Shown one piece after another: positions 19,594 through 27,736 of a DNA stretch of 64,000 bases. The DNA comes from Deltaproteobacteria bacterium (GTDB lineage: Bacteria > Myxococcota_A > UBA796 > GCA-2862545), in the NCBI GenBank assembly GCA_006226595.1, contig SBGP01000013.1:1-64000 (forward strand). Reading direction: 5' to 3'. Below the pieces are notes generated by a model. That model had not been told where the DNA came from, did no database searches, and worked only from the letters and a program-made list of their open reading frames with translations. The position numbers and the translations under genes were made by a program. Position 1 is the first letter of the stretch; each line of letters begins with the position of its first letter.

Positions 19594-20363
19594 TGCGCCT
19601 GCTTCCACTGTGGCTGCTGCTCTCGGCCTGTGCCCCGGTAGCGGACGGCACCGAGGCCTGGGAGGCCGGCGACCCGGCCGGCGCCGTGGAGCAGTGGTCC
19701 TCCGTCGAGGGCCGACCCTCGGCCGCCGTGCACTACAACCTCGGCATCGCCGCGTACCGCGCCGGTGACCGACCCCTGGCGCTCGCGCACTGGCGGGCGG
19801 CGCGGCGCATCGCGCCCAGGGCAGGGGACGTGGTCCACAACCTCGCCCACGCCCGTGGCGAGCTCAAGGGCGTGAGCGCGCCCGTCCCGGAGCCGACGAG
19901 CTGGATGGAGTTCGCGACCCCGGTGGAGCTCGGCGGCCTCGGCGCCTTGTTGCTCGCGCTGGCTTCGCTTGGACTGCTGCGCAGCGCGCGCCGCGAGGAA
20001 GGCGGCCTGGTGCCCCTGCTCGGGCTCGCCGCGGTCGGCCTGGTGCTCGGCGTGTCCGGCGTGCAGGGAGCGAATGCCCCGGGCGTGCTCGTGCTCACCC
20101 GCGATGCGGTGCTCCGCGATGCGCCGGACGCGACCGGCCGCGAGCGCGGGTCGCTGGGTGCGGGCAGCGAGCTGTACGTCGAAGCGGCCGCGGGCCCCTG
20201 GGTGCGCGTGTGGGACGGGGCCGAGCGGCGCGGCTGGGTGCCGGCCGACAGCGGGCTCGTTGCCGGTCCGGTCGATGTCGGTCAGGCGCGTCGCGTCGGG
20301 GTGGCAGACGCCGCGGTGCCCGAGCGTACCGGCCCTCCCGAGCCGACCGACGAGCCGGGCTGA
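19593..20363 (+). CDS. batE: BatE-like TPR/SH3 lipoprotein
   Basis: 256 aa, ATG shares one base with the batD stop. Lipoprotein signal MRLLPLWLLLSAC. TPR-like segment (VHYNLGIAAYRAGDRPLALAHWRAARRIAP), two membrane helices (about 110-160), then a bacterial SH3-like domain (LTRDAVLRDAP...GSLGAGSELYVEAAAGPWVRVWDG, GWVPADSG). This TPR-helix-SH3 order is that of BatE. Last gene of the operon; its end is two bases from the convergent gene at 20366. Confidence 0.82.
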   Translation: MRLLPLWLLLSACAPVADGTEAWEAGDPAGAVEQWSSVEGRPSAAVHYNLGIAAYRAGDRPLALAHWRAARRIAPRAGDVVHNLAHARGELKGVSAPVPEPTSWMEFATPVELGGLGALLLALASLGLLRSARREEGGLVPLLGLAAVGLVLGVSGVQGANAPGVLVLTRDAVLRDAPDATGRERGSLGAGSELYVEAAAGPWVRVWDGAERRGWVPADSGLVAGPVDVGQARRVGVADAAVPERTGPPEPTDEPG

Positions 20364-20365
20364 AC

Positions 20366-20944
20366 TCAGGGGGCGAACACGGCGTCCATCTGGTCGTCGG
20401 TGAGCTCGGCGAGTTCCTGGAACGCCGCGAGGTAGGCCTGCTGGGCGTCCTCGGCGAGGGTCATCGCCTCGTCCTCCGAGAGCCTGTCCAGCCGCAGCTC
20501 GCCGACCGCGAGTGACGCCTCCTCGTAGTGGGCGCGAAACGCTTCCTGGATCTCGGCCCACACATCGTCGTCGAGCGGCGCATCGCGGAGCGTCTCCACG
20601 CGGACGCGACGGTCTTCGCTCGCCTGGAGCTGGTCGAAGCCGCCGACCGTGCGGACCAGCGCTGGAGGGAGATCGGTGGACCCCGCGCGATCTCCCTTCG
20701 ACACGGGCCTCAGGTGGGCGGGCGCCTGGATCCGCTGGACCGAGCGTGCGGGTGCCTCGTCGACGAGCGCCTCGGTCTTCTCGCCGATCGCCGCGGGCTC
20801 GTGGACCCGGTTCACCCGCTTCACCGAGGCGATGGGCTTGTCCTCGACCACCGGCGGCGGAGGCGCGGCGGTCGCCTTCCACAGCCCCCACGCGAAGAGC
20901 AGCCCGAGCACGATGGCGCCGGCCACCAGCGTCTGGCGGTTCAC
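20366..20944 (-). CDS. Membrane-anchored hypothetical protein
   Basis: 192 aa, GTG start at 20944 within the stop of the upstream protease gene (GTGA overlap). One N-terminal helix (TLVAGAIVLGLLFAWGLW), then a Pro-rich linker and an acidic helical domain (VWAEIQEAFRAHYEEASLAVGELRLDRLSEDEAM). The helical part recalls small periplasmic regulators, but no family is recognised. Coupling with the protease suggests a role in its control or anchoring; that is inference. Confidence 0.6.
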   Translation of the reverse strand: MNRQTLVAGAIVLGLLFAWGLWKATAAPPPPVVEDKPIASVKRVNRVHEPAAIGEKTEALVDEAPARSVQRIQAPAHLRPVSKGDRAGSTDLPPALVRTVGGFDQLQASEDRRVRVETLRDAPLDDDVWAEIQEAFRAHYEEASLAVGELRLDRLSEDEAMTLAEDAQQAYLAAFQELAELTDDQMDAVFAP

Positions 20945-21708
20945 TCGGCCCCCAGGAAGTCCACGGCGCTTCCGATGTCGATGGCCACGCCCTCGACCTC
21001 GCAGGTCGCGTCTCCGCGCGAGGTTACCCCGATGAGCACCTCGTCGTTGCCGATCTGAGCGAAGACCGGTCCGCCGGAGTCTCCCGCGCAGGTCATTGCC
21101 GGGCCGGGCGTGTAGGTGAGCTCGTTGCCGTCGACCTCGGAGATCTGCACCGTTCCTTCGCGCTTGTGGAAGGGCGTCGCCTCGTCGCTGTGGGCGCCGA
21201 ACCCGACCACGCGGGCGGACTGGCCGACGAACGAGGCATCGAGTGGCAGGTCGTGCACGAGCACGGGCTCGACTCCCATGGGTTCCGCGGTCACGAGCAC
21301 CGCCAGGTCCCACGCATAGGTGGTCGGGTCGTAGTCCGGATGGACGATCAGCTCGGTGACTTCGACCAGATCGACGCCCTCACCCAGGGGGCCCGTGCCG
21401 GCATCGGCGTCGTCGCCGAGCAGGATGCCGAAGCTGGCGGCGGTGCGACGCTCGGCGCAGTGTGCGGCGGTGAGCACCCGGTCTTCCGCGATCACGGTGC
21501 CGGTGCAGGTGGGCACGCCGCCGCGCGTGCACTGGACCTGGCGGATGTCGTTGACCGCCACGACGGCGGGGTCCCCCGAGGTGGCGGTGCCGGCGACCAG
21601 AGCGGCCATCGTCTCGGAGCCGCTCAAGTCACAGGGATCCAGCGACTCGGGGTCCCCGGCACAACCGAGAACCCCGACGAGAAGCGAAACCGGGCCGAAT
21701 CGAGGCAC
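20941..21708 (-). CDS. Trypsin-like (S1) serine protease, lipoprotein
   Basis: 255 aa, GTG start. Lipoprotein-type signal (SLLVGVLGC). The chymotrypsin fold triad is complete: His in VLTAAHCAE, Asp in YAWDLAVL, Ser in CAGDSGGPVF. Four further Cys can form the usual disulfides (CTGT with AAHC). Likely a surface or periplasmic endopeptidase; specificity not deduced. Stop overlaps the start of the membrane protein gene at 20944. Confidence 0.9.
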   Translation of the reverse strand: MPRFGPVSLLVGVLGCAGDPESLDPCDLSGSETMAALVAGTATSGDPAVVAVNDIRQVQCTRGGVPTCTGTVIAEDRVLTAAHCAERRTAASFGILLGDDADAGTGPLGEGVDLVEVTELIVHPDYDPTTYAWDLAVLVTAEPMGVEPVLVHDLPLDASFVGQSARVVGFGAHSDEATPFHKREGTVQISEVDGNELTYTPGPAMTCAGDSGGPVFAQIGNDEVLIGVTSRGDATCEVEGVAIDIGSAVDFLGAE

Positions 21709-21717
21709 CGAGTCAGG

Positions 21718-22686
21718 CTACCAGGTGGTCTCCGCGCAGTCGACGTCGTCGAACTGGCAGAAGCAGTCGCACTGGCCGTCGCCGTTCCACTCGGTCGGGC
21801 AGTTGCCGTCGTACTGGCCGCCGTCGTAGGTGCGCATGTCGAACTCGCAGCTGGGGGCGAGCAGCTCGTCGTCGGTGCAGGACAGGAACTGGTCGTCGCA
21901 GTACAGCGAGAGCAGCACGTGGCCGCCGTGCTTCGAGGTGCGCACGCACTGGTCGTGGTTCGTGCAGTCCCAGGTGTACTGGGTGCCGTAGTCGCTGGTG
22001 CCGCAGTTGCCGTGGTTCGCACCGTCGAAGTAGCGGCCGAGCTCCTTGTACTCGCCGCAGTCCTCGTCGCCGAAGTCACAGGAGTTGCAGTCGTGCTCGC
22101 CGTACACGACGTACTTGGGCGTCGCGTAGCGGCGGCTGCTCTGGCCGGAGCGCGGCGTGGTCGCGAGGTCGATCTCGTAGGCGAGCGGCTGCGAGGAGGG
22201 CCACTGGGTCCAGATGCCTTCGACCGCGCTGAACAGCAGCTGCTCGGCGTCGGAGAGCTCCGGGCGGATGGCGCGGTACTCCTCCTTGCTCGTGGCGTGG
22301 GCGACGCTCGGGTAGAACTCCGCCTCGAGCGCGGTGGTGAGGCGCATCAGCGCGGCGCGGTCGAGGTCGGTCATCAGCGCGGGCGAGTTGTCGGCGATGG
22401 AGCGGCCGTCGTAGCGCACACCAGCGCGGTCCTTCTCGGCGGTGAGGCGCATGCCGTTGAGCTCGACGATGATCAGGCTCAGGCCGTTGTCGTGGTTGGC
22501 GGTGAACATCACCGAGCTGCCGTCGTCCATGACCAGCTCGCCGGCGGCGGCCCCGTCGTCGCGGAGCATGTTCAGGGCCGGGTCGGCGACCGGGCCGTCG
22601 AAGGTGGCGGTATCGCCCTGGAGTTCTGCCGATCCGCACGCGGTCAGGGTGGCGAGGATGGCGGCGGTGAGGACGGTGATGCGCAT
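21718..22686 (-). CDS. Cysteine-rich lipoprotein of unknown function
   Basis: 322 aa. ATG at 22686 is preceded by CGGAG and begins a clean lipoprotein signal (MRITVLTAAILATLTAC); an upstream GTG/ATG extension is not needed. The C-terminal 130 residues hold about 15 Cys in short-spaced pairs (HDCNSCDFGDEDC, NHGNCGTSDYGTQYTWDC, GQCDCFCQFDDVDC), the last block resembling the Notch/LNR-like DxDC repeats. The N-terminal half is mixed alpha/beta. Nine bases upstream of the protease gene, so probably one transcript with it. Confidence 0.65.
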   Translation of the reverse strand: MRITVLTAAILATLTACGSAELQGDTATFDGPVADPALNMLRDDGAAAGELVMDDGSSVMFTANHDNGLSLIIVELNGMRLTAEKDRAGVRYDGRSIADNSPALMTDLDRAALMRLTTALEAEFYPSVAHATSKEEYRAIRPELSDAEQLLFSAVEGIWTQWPSSQPLAYEIDLATTPRSGQSSRRYATPKYVVYGEHDCNSCDFGDEDCGEYKELGRYFDGANHGNCGTSDYGTQYTWDCTNHDQCVRTSKHGGHVLLSLYCDDQFLSCTDDELLAPSCEFDMRTYDGGQYDGNCPTEWNGDGQCDCFCQFDDVDCAETTW

Positions 22687-22796
22687 GGGAACTCCGGGTG
22701 TCAGAGAGTTGTCATGCACGCAACGTGCCAGGCCTGATCAAGATCATGGAAAGCAGAGGTTGGTCGGCGATCGGGTCTTCCATGTCGTTCGTGTCT

Positions 22797-22863
22797 GTTC
22801 GGGATCCGAACAGGTCTGCTGTGCGTGATCTGTTCGGATTCCGAACGTGTTCGAGATCCGAAC
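22797..22863. promoter_or_regulatory. Cluster of three 15-bp palindromes (putative operators)
   Basis: GTTCGGGATCCGAAC at 22797-22811, GTTCGGATTCCGAAC at 22832-22846 and GTTCGAGATCCGAAC at 22849-22863. The first two have perfect 6-bp arms around 3 bp; the third has one mismatch. They lie between the divergent Cys-rich lipoprotein (start 22686) and the parvulin lipoprotein (start 22948), in 35- and 17-bp steps. Likely binding sites of a dimeric repressor or activator. Confidence 0.55.
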
Positions 22864-22947
22864 ACTCGCGCCCGCGCTCTGGCGGGGGCGACGCGACCTG
22901 GACAAGGCATGGCCGTGTCGCGCTACGATGCGCGCTCGGAGCGATTC

Positions 22948-24117
22948 ATGCCGCGACCTGCCGCGTTTCTGTACCTGCTGCTCGCCCTTGGAGGCTGCGG
23001 TGCGACCCCGTCTTCCGAGACACCCACCCAGCAGGTCGCCGAGGGAGAGCGCTACGCGTTCTCCGCCATCGTGTTCCTGCACGTCGGCGTCGAGACGGCG
23101 TCGGACACGGTGACGCGCTCGCTCGACGAGGCGAAGGCCGAGGCAGCAGCCCTTGCCCAGACGCTGCAGGCGGACCCTGGCGGCTTCGCGGATGCGGCGC
23201 GCCGTGTCTCCGAGGGTGCCGAGGCCGAGAGTGGCGGCTACCTGGGCAGCTTCGACCTGGCGACGGTTCGCGAGCATCACCCGGCGGTGCTCGACCTGGA
23301 GGTCGGCGAGGTCTCGGACCCGGTGGCCCGCGAAGTCGGTGTGGTGCTGTACAAGCGCGAGCCGCTGGTCGAGGCGACGGATCTCTCGGCGCGCCGGCTC
23401 GTGGTGGCCTGGAAGGGTGCGAACCGCGCGCCGGCGGGCGTGACCCGCTCCAAGGAAGAAGCGCTGGCGCGTGCACGCGAGCTGGTCGCCCAGGCTCGGT
23501 CCGCGCCCGAGGGCTTCGAGGCGCTCGTTCGCGCCGAGTCCGACGGCTACGACAAGGGTCGGGGGGGCTACCTGGGCACGTGGACCCCCGAAACCGAGCG
23601 CGTGCCACTCGGCTACGACCTCACCGTCGGGCGGCTCGACATCGGCGGCATCTCGGAGCCGTATGCGTCGACCTTCGGATACGAGATCTTCCAGCGCCTC
23701 GAGCCCAAGCCGCTGCCCCCACTGTTCGCCGGGCGTCACATCGTGATTGGCTATGCCGGCGCCGAAGGGTCCACGGCCACGCGCACCCGCGCCCAGGCCC
23801 AGGCTCGGGCCGAGGAGCTTCTCGCGCTCGCGAAGAAGGAGCCGGAGACCTTCGCGCGCCTCGCCGTCGAGTACTCGGAGCATGCCTCGGGCAAGGACGG
23901 TGGCGACCTCGGCACCTGGCGCAAGGGCAGCACCATGCCCGATGCTCTCGACCAGGCGATCGAGTCCCTCGCCTTCGAGGGGGTCGGCGGCCCGGTGGAG
24001 ACCAAGCTCGGCTTTCACGTGCTCCAGCGCATCGAGTCACCCGAGGAGCGCTCCGAGCGCTACCGCAATCCCGTGCGAGACCAGGCGCCCGACGAGGCCG
24101 ACGGCCACGACCACTGA
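22948..24117 (+). CDS. Peptidyl-prolyl isomerase lipoprotein with three parvulin-like modules
   Basis: 389 aa. ATG 22948 begins a lipoprotein signal (AAFLYLLLALGGC). Three PpiC-like modules follow: about 30-145 (EGAEAESGGYLGSFDLATVR), 150-250 (SDGYDKGRGGYLGTWTPE) and 260-385 (EHASGKDGGDLGTWRKGSTM, then FHVLQRIE). Each has the GGxLG turn and a C-terminal VGVVLYKRE/YEIFQRLE/FHVLQRIE strand. Predicted periplasmic foldase or chaperone. Three tandem modules in one lipoprotein, with no separate SurA-N chaperone domain, is unusual. Alternative: only one module is catalytically active. Confidence 0.8.
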   Translation: MPRPAAFLYLLLALGGCGATPSSETPTQQVAEGERYAFSAIVFLHVGVETASDTVTRSLDEAKAEAAALAQTLQADPGGFADAARRVSEGAEAESGGYLGSFDLATVREHHPAVLDLEVGEVSDPVAREVGVVLYKREPLVEATDLSARRLVVAWKGANRAPAGVTRSKEEALARARELVAQARSAPEGFEALVRAESDGYDKGRGGYLGTWTPETERVPLGYDLTVGRLDIGGISEPYASTFGYEIFQRLEPKPLPPLFAGRHIVIGYAGAEGSTATRTRAQAQARAEELLALAKKEPETFARLAVEYSEHASGKDGGDLGTWRKGSTMPDALDQAIESLAFEGVGGPVETKLGFHVLQRIESPEERSERYRNPVRDQAPDEADGHDH

Positions 24118-24213
24118 TCGACGCGTGAGGGGTCGCGGGTTCACCCCTTGCGCATCCTCGACGCCCGCTTGACGCGGCTCGCGTTACCATGCCGCCCCGG
24201 AGGAACGGACCCC

Positions 24214-24726
24214 ATGCGAACTCTCGCTCTCGCGCTGCTCACCGGCGCCCTGCTCGCTGGCTGTGGCCTGAACGGCAAGATCAAGAAGCTCTCCGACGCG
24301 GAGCGCGACCACTACTACGCGCTGCGCGTGTTCATGGGCGAGGACACGAACAAGGCCTACCTCAAGCTCAAGACCGAGGGCGAGCGCAACGCGCTGCTCC
24401 AGGATCTGGACTTGTGGGACCGCTTCTACCGCTACGACGAGTACATCCGCGAGAAGATCGTCGCCGGTGAGGTCCAGGAGGGCTGGACCGAGGCGCAGAT
24501 GTTCATGTCGTGGGGCGAGCCCTACGATCGTCGTCGCCTCACGGGTCGCCCCGCGGCTCGGTCCGAGCTGTTCGTGTACCGCTTCGAGGTCGCGCCCGAC
24601 GGCGTCGTCCGCGTGTGGAGCCCGTCGTCGAAGACCGCGTACAAGGCCGTCGATTTCTACCAGATCGAGGCCTATGTCGACGACGAGCGCATCACCGAGA
24701 TGATCCGCAAGGAAGACTGGGAGTAG
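24214..24726 (+). CDS. Lipoprotein with SmpA/OmlA-like motif
   Basis: 170 aa, ATG 24214 with CGGAGGAAC upstream. Lipoprotein signal MRTLALALLTGALLAGC. A short helical stretch (KIKKLSDAERDHYYALRVF) is followed by GWTEAQMFMSWGEPYDRRR, reminiscent of the SmpA/OmlA turn found in BamE-type outer-membrane lipoproteins, then beta strands (LFVYRFEVAPDGVVRVW). Assignment to BamE is not claimed; the motif is only suggestive. Two bases before the GNAT gene. Confidence 0.6.
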   Translation: MRTLALALLTGALLAGCGLNGKIKKLSDAERDHYYALRVFMGEDTNKAYLKLKTEGERNALLQDLDLWDRFYRYDEYIREKIVAGEVQEGWTEAQMFMSWGEPYDRRRLTGRPAARSELFVYRFEVAPDGVVRVWSPSSKTAYKAVDFYQIEAYVDDERITEMIRKEDWE

Positions 24727-24728
24727 CC

Positions 24729-25250
24729 GTGTCCTCCTGGGCACTGGCGCGTGCGGGCGTCTCGGATGCTGCGGGCATCCTCGCCCTGCGACGGGCCGTG
24801 CTCGCCGAGGAGCGCTGGTTCATCACCCGTCCCGACGAGCTTCGCGGGGGCATCGACGGGGAGATCCGTCGGCTTCGCGAGCTGTCGCGAGCGGAGCACT
24901 CGCTGTGCATGGTCGCCCGCGAAGAGGGCCGGGTCGTCGGCCTGCTCGTGTGCACCGGCGGTCCGCTGTACCGCATGCGCCACACCTCCAAGCTCGAGGT
25001 GATGGTCGCCGAGGACCGCCGCGGGCGGGGGCTGGGCAAGGCCCTCGTCCAGGCGGCGCTCGACTGGCTCGACGCGCACCCGCTCGTCGAGAAGCTCGGT
25101 CTGTCCGTGTTCGACGACAATCCGCGCGCCATCGCGCTGTACGAGTCGCTGGGCTTCGAGGTCGAGGGACGCCGGCCTCGCGAGTACAAGCTCGAGGACG
25201 GCAGCTACCGCGGGGATGTCCTCATGTATCGGTTCCGGAAGGGTCTGTGA
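24729..25250 (+). CDS. GNAT-family N-acetyltransferase
   Basis: 173 aa, GTG start two bases after the upstream stop. Acetyl-CoA binding loop VAEDRRGRGLGKALVQAAL, and motif B SVFDDNPRAIALYESLGFEVEGRRPREYK. Length and motifs are those of single-domain GNAT enzymes. Acceptor unknown. GTGA overlap with the following rhodanese gene. Confidence 0.85.
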   Translation: MSSWALARAGVSDAAGILALRRAVLAEERWFITRPDELRGGIDGEIRRLRELSRAEHSLCMVAREEGRVVGLLVCTGGPLYRMRHTSKLEVMVAEDRRGRGLGKALVQAALDWLDAHPLVEKLGLSVFDDNPRAIALYESLGFEVEGRRPREYKLEDGSYRGDVLMYRFRKGL

Positions 25251-25627
25251 GGCTGCTGCTCCCGCTGCTACTGCTCGGGTGCGCCAAGGACCGGATCCCC
25301 GCACAGGCCCTCGCTGACGGGATCAGCGCCGATCCCGGCGCGTACTACGTCGTCGATGTGCGCAGCGAGCGTGAGTTCACCGGTCCACGCGGGCACATCG
25401 AGGGCGCGACGCACCTGCCGTGGCCGGCCGGCGTGCGTGACCACGCGGACGAGCTGGCGCCGGAGCCCGGGCAGACCGTGGTGCTCGTCTGCTACACCGG
25501 GCATCGCTCGCGCTGGGCGATGGAGCGGGTGCGCGATGCGGTCGACAACGAGGTCATCGACCTCAAGGGCGGCATGATGAAGTGGTGGGGACGGGATCTG
25601 CCCGTGGTCACCGAGCCTTCGGAATGA
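25247..25627 (+). CDS. Rhodanese-domain lipoprotein
   Basis: 126 aa, GTG start inside the previous stop. Lipoprotein signal RLLLPLLLLGC. Rhodanese fold with VVDVRSEREFTG (D-V-R), GHIEGATHLP, and the active-site loop CYTGHRSR carrying the nucleophilic Cys, ending with DLKGGMMKWW. Predicted periplasmic sulfurtransferase or thiol-disulfide protein. Its 3' end overlaps that of the convergent gene at 25608 by 20 bp. Confidence 0.85.
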   Translation: MRLLLPLLLLGCAKDRIPAQALADGISADPGAYYVVDVRSEREFTGPRGHIEGATHLPWPAGVRDHADELAPEPGQTVVLVCYTGHRSRWAMERVRDAVDNEVIDLKGGMMKWWGRDLPVVTEPSE

Positions 25628-26330
25628 GCTGCTTGCCGACGGGCAGGCGGTACACGAGCGCGGTGCCGATGCGCGGGTAGATCGCGCCGTCGTCGAGCAG
25701 GAAGCCCGCGCGCGCCTCGACCTCGAGGCCCTCCCACAGCGCCACCTCGCCGCCGCCCGTGATGCCGGGTCGCAGCAAGCTGTCGACGTGGACCTCGGCC
25801 CACGGTCCGAAGGACATCGGCCCCTTGAGGCGACCCGCGAGCTCCGCGTACCAGGCGCGCTGGCGGCCGATGCGGAGGATGCCTGCCGCCGGCCCGCGCG
25901 AGATGCCGACGCCGAACGCGCCGTAGCCGCGACCGTCCCAGCCGAGATCGAGCTCCGTCCGCGCGCCCCACGCGGCTTCGTCGGTGACCAGCGAGCTGCC
26001 GTCGGGATGGAGCTGCGCGACCGACGCGCCAAGCAGCGCCCGCTCGACCTCGGCGTCCTCGGCGGCGGCCTGCCGGGCGATGCGTCCCATCGCCGCCTGT
26101 CGGTCCGGCGGAATCCACTCGCCCTCGGTGCCCTCGAGCTCGGCGAGGGCGCGCCACGCCACGGTGGCCAGCGGCGAGTCCGGGAACGCGAGCAGGAACG
26201 CGCGCCAGGCCTCCACCGCCTCGGCGTTGGACAGGCTTCCCGTCTCGATCGCGCGGATGGCGGTCAGGTCCGCGCCCGTGGCGAGGTCCATGGGCCCGGC
26301 GAGGGCCGCTACGAGGAACAGGGAGAGCAT
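25608..26330 (-). CDS. Secreted protein, probable outer-membrane barrel domain
   Basis: 240 aa with a signal peptide (MLSLFLVAALAGP). An N-terminal helical part resembling a TPR-type block (AVEAWRAFLLAFPDSPLATVAWRALAEL), then about 120 residues of alternating beta strands (GAFGVGISRGPAA, GPWAEVHVDS, VEARAGFLLDDGAIYPRIGTALVYRLP). Family unknown. First of a minus-strand run lying downstream of the response regulator; a 39-bp gap separates them. Confidence 0.55.
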   Translation of the reverse strand: MLSLFLVAALAGPMDLATGADLTAIRAIETGSLSNAEAVEAWRAFLLAFPDSPLATVAWRALAELEGTEGEWIPPDRQAAMGRIARQAAAEDAEVERALLGASVAQLHPDGSSLVTDEAAWGARTELDLGWDGRGYGAFGVGISRGPAAGILRIGRQRAWYAELAGRLKGPMSFGPWAEVHVDSLLRPGITGGGEVALWEGLEVEARAGFLLDDGAIYPRIGTALVYRLPVGKQLIPKAR

Positions 26331-26369
26331 CGGCGGCGGGTATCACGGCCGGGCACCGCGGGCGCGGGG

Positions 26370-27728
26370 CTACTCGCCGTCCTCCGCCTTCCACTCGGCC
26401 TCGCGCCGGTAGAGGGTGCGCGCCGTGGTCCCGAGCAGGCTGGCGGCGAGGCCCTTGTCGCCTTGCGTGTAGCGCAGGGTCTCCTCGATCATGCGCCGCT
26501 CGACGTCCTTGAGGGGCGTCGGTACGGCGAAGGACACGCTCTGGTCGCGCTCTCCTCGTCCGGCGCGCACGGCCCGAGGCAGGTCGTCGAGCCCGATGCG
26601 GTCGTCGCGACAGAGCACGACCGCCCGCTCGACCGCGTTCTCGAGCTCCCGCACGTTGCCGGGCCAGGACCAGGCGGACAGTGCCTCGAGCGCCTCGGGC
26701 TCGAAGCCCGCGAGGTCCTTGTTGTTCTTGGCGGTGAACCGCGCGAGGAAGTGGTGCGCGAGCAGAGGCACGTCGTCGTTGCGCTCGCGGAGCGGCGGCA
26801 CGGCGAGGTGGATGACGTTGAGGCGGTAGTACAGGTCCTCGCGGAGGCGCCCTTCGGCCACGGCCTGCTCGATGTCCCGGTTGCTCGCGGCGACCACGCG
26901 CACGTCCGCGTGGAGGGTCCGCGTGCCACCGACACGCTCGTACTCGCCATCCTGGAGGACCCGCAGCAGCTTGACCTGCACCACCGGGCTCACCTCGGTG
27001 ATCTCATCGAGGAACAGCGTGCCCCCGGCGGCGAGGTCGAAGCGACCTTCCTTCTTGCCGGCCGCACCGGTGAACGCGCCCTTCTCGTAGCCGAAGAGCT
27101 CACTCTCGAGCAGCGCCTCGGGCAGGGCCGCGCAGTTCACGGTGACCAGCGGACCGTCCTTGCGGCGGCTCATGCGGTGGATGGCGCGCGCGAGGCGGCC
27201 CTTTCCGGTTCCGGACTCGCCGGTGATGAGCACGGTCGCGTCGGAGGGGGCGACCTGCTCGCACTCGTCGAGCAGCTCGCGCATGGCCGAGGACCGCCCG
27301 ATGATCTGGCCCTCGCCGACCTCGCCGAGCTGCTCGCGCAGGTGGCGGTTCTCGATGGTCAGCGCCCGCTTCTCGAGCGCCTTCTTCACGGTGGTCACCA
27401 GCTCCAGGCGCTTGAGCGGCTTGGCCACGAAGTCGTACGCGCCTTCCTTCATCGCTTCGACGGCGGTCTCGACCGTGCCGTACGCGGTCATCACCAGGAC
27501 CTCGACGTCCGGGTCGAGGGTGCGCACGGCGCGCAGCACGTCGATACCGCTCATGCCGGGCATCTTGAAGTCGGTGAGCACCAGGTCGACGGGCTGCTGG
27601 CGGAACAGCTCGAGGCCCTCCCGGCCGCTACCCGCCTTGCGGACCTCGTAGCCCTCGCGGCTGAGCAGGCGCTCGAGGGTCACCTGATTGGAGCTGTCGT
27701 CGTCGATGACGAGAATTCGGCGAAGCAT
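26370..27728 (-). CDS. Sigma-54-dependent response regulator (NtrC family)
   Basis: 452 aa. Receiver domain (4-115) with phospho-acceptor D53 (LVLTDFKMPG). Central AAA+ enhancer-binding domain with Walker A GESGTGKGRLA, the sigma-54 contact loop GAFTGA, Walker B TLFLDEI and R-finger region. C-terminal Fis-type helix-turn-helix (MIEETLRYTQGDKGLAASLLGTTARTLYRR; key part ASLLGTTARTLY). Activates sigma-54 promoters when phosphorylated. Eight bases downstream of the histidine kinase, forming a two-component pair of the kind abundant in Myxococcota. Confidence 0.95.
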   Translation of the reverse strand: MLRRILVIDDDSSNQVTLERLLSREGYEVRKAGSGREGLELFRQQPVDLVLTDFKMPGMSGIDVLRAVRTLDPDVEVLVMTAYGTVETAVEAMKEGAYDFVAKPLKRLELVTTVKKALEKRALTIENRHLREQLGEVGEGQIIGRSSAMRELLDECEQVAPSDATVLITGESGTGKGRLARAIHRMSRRKDGPLVTVNCAALPEALLESELFGYEKGAFTGAAGKKEGRFDLAAGGTLFLDEITEVSPVVQVKLLRVLQDGEYERVGGTRTLHADVRVVAASNRDIEQAVAEGRLREDLYYRLNVIHLAVPPLRERNDDVPLLAHHFLARFTAKNNKDLAGFEPEALEALSAWSWPGNVRELENAVERAVVLCRDDRIGLDDLPRAVRAGRGERDQSVSFAVPTPLKDVERRMIEETLRYTQGDKGLAASLLGTTARTLYRREAEWKAEDGE

Positions 27729-27736
27729 GGCGCACC

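Noticed and set aside
22899-22929. TGGACA ... TACGAT promoter-like pair before the parvulin lipoprotein
   Set aside because: The spacer is 19 bp and GC-rich DNA gives such matches easily; not listed as a promoter.
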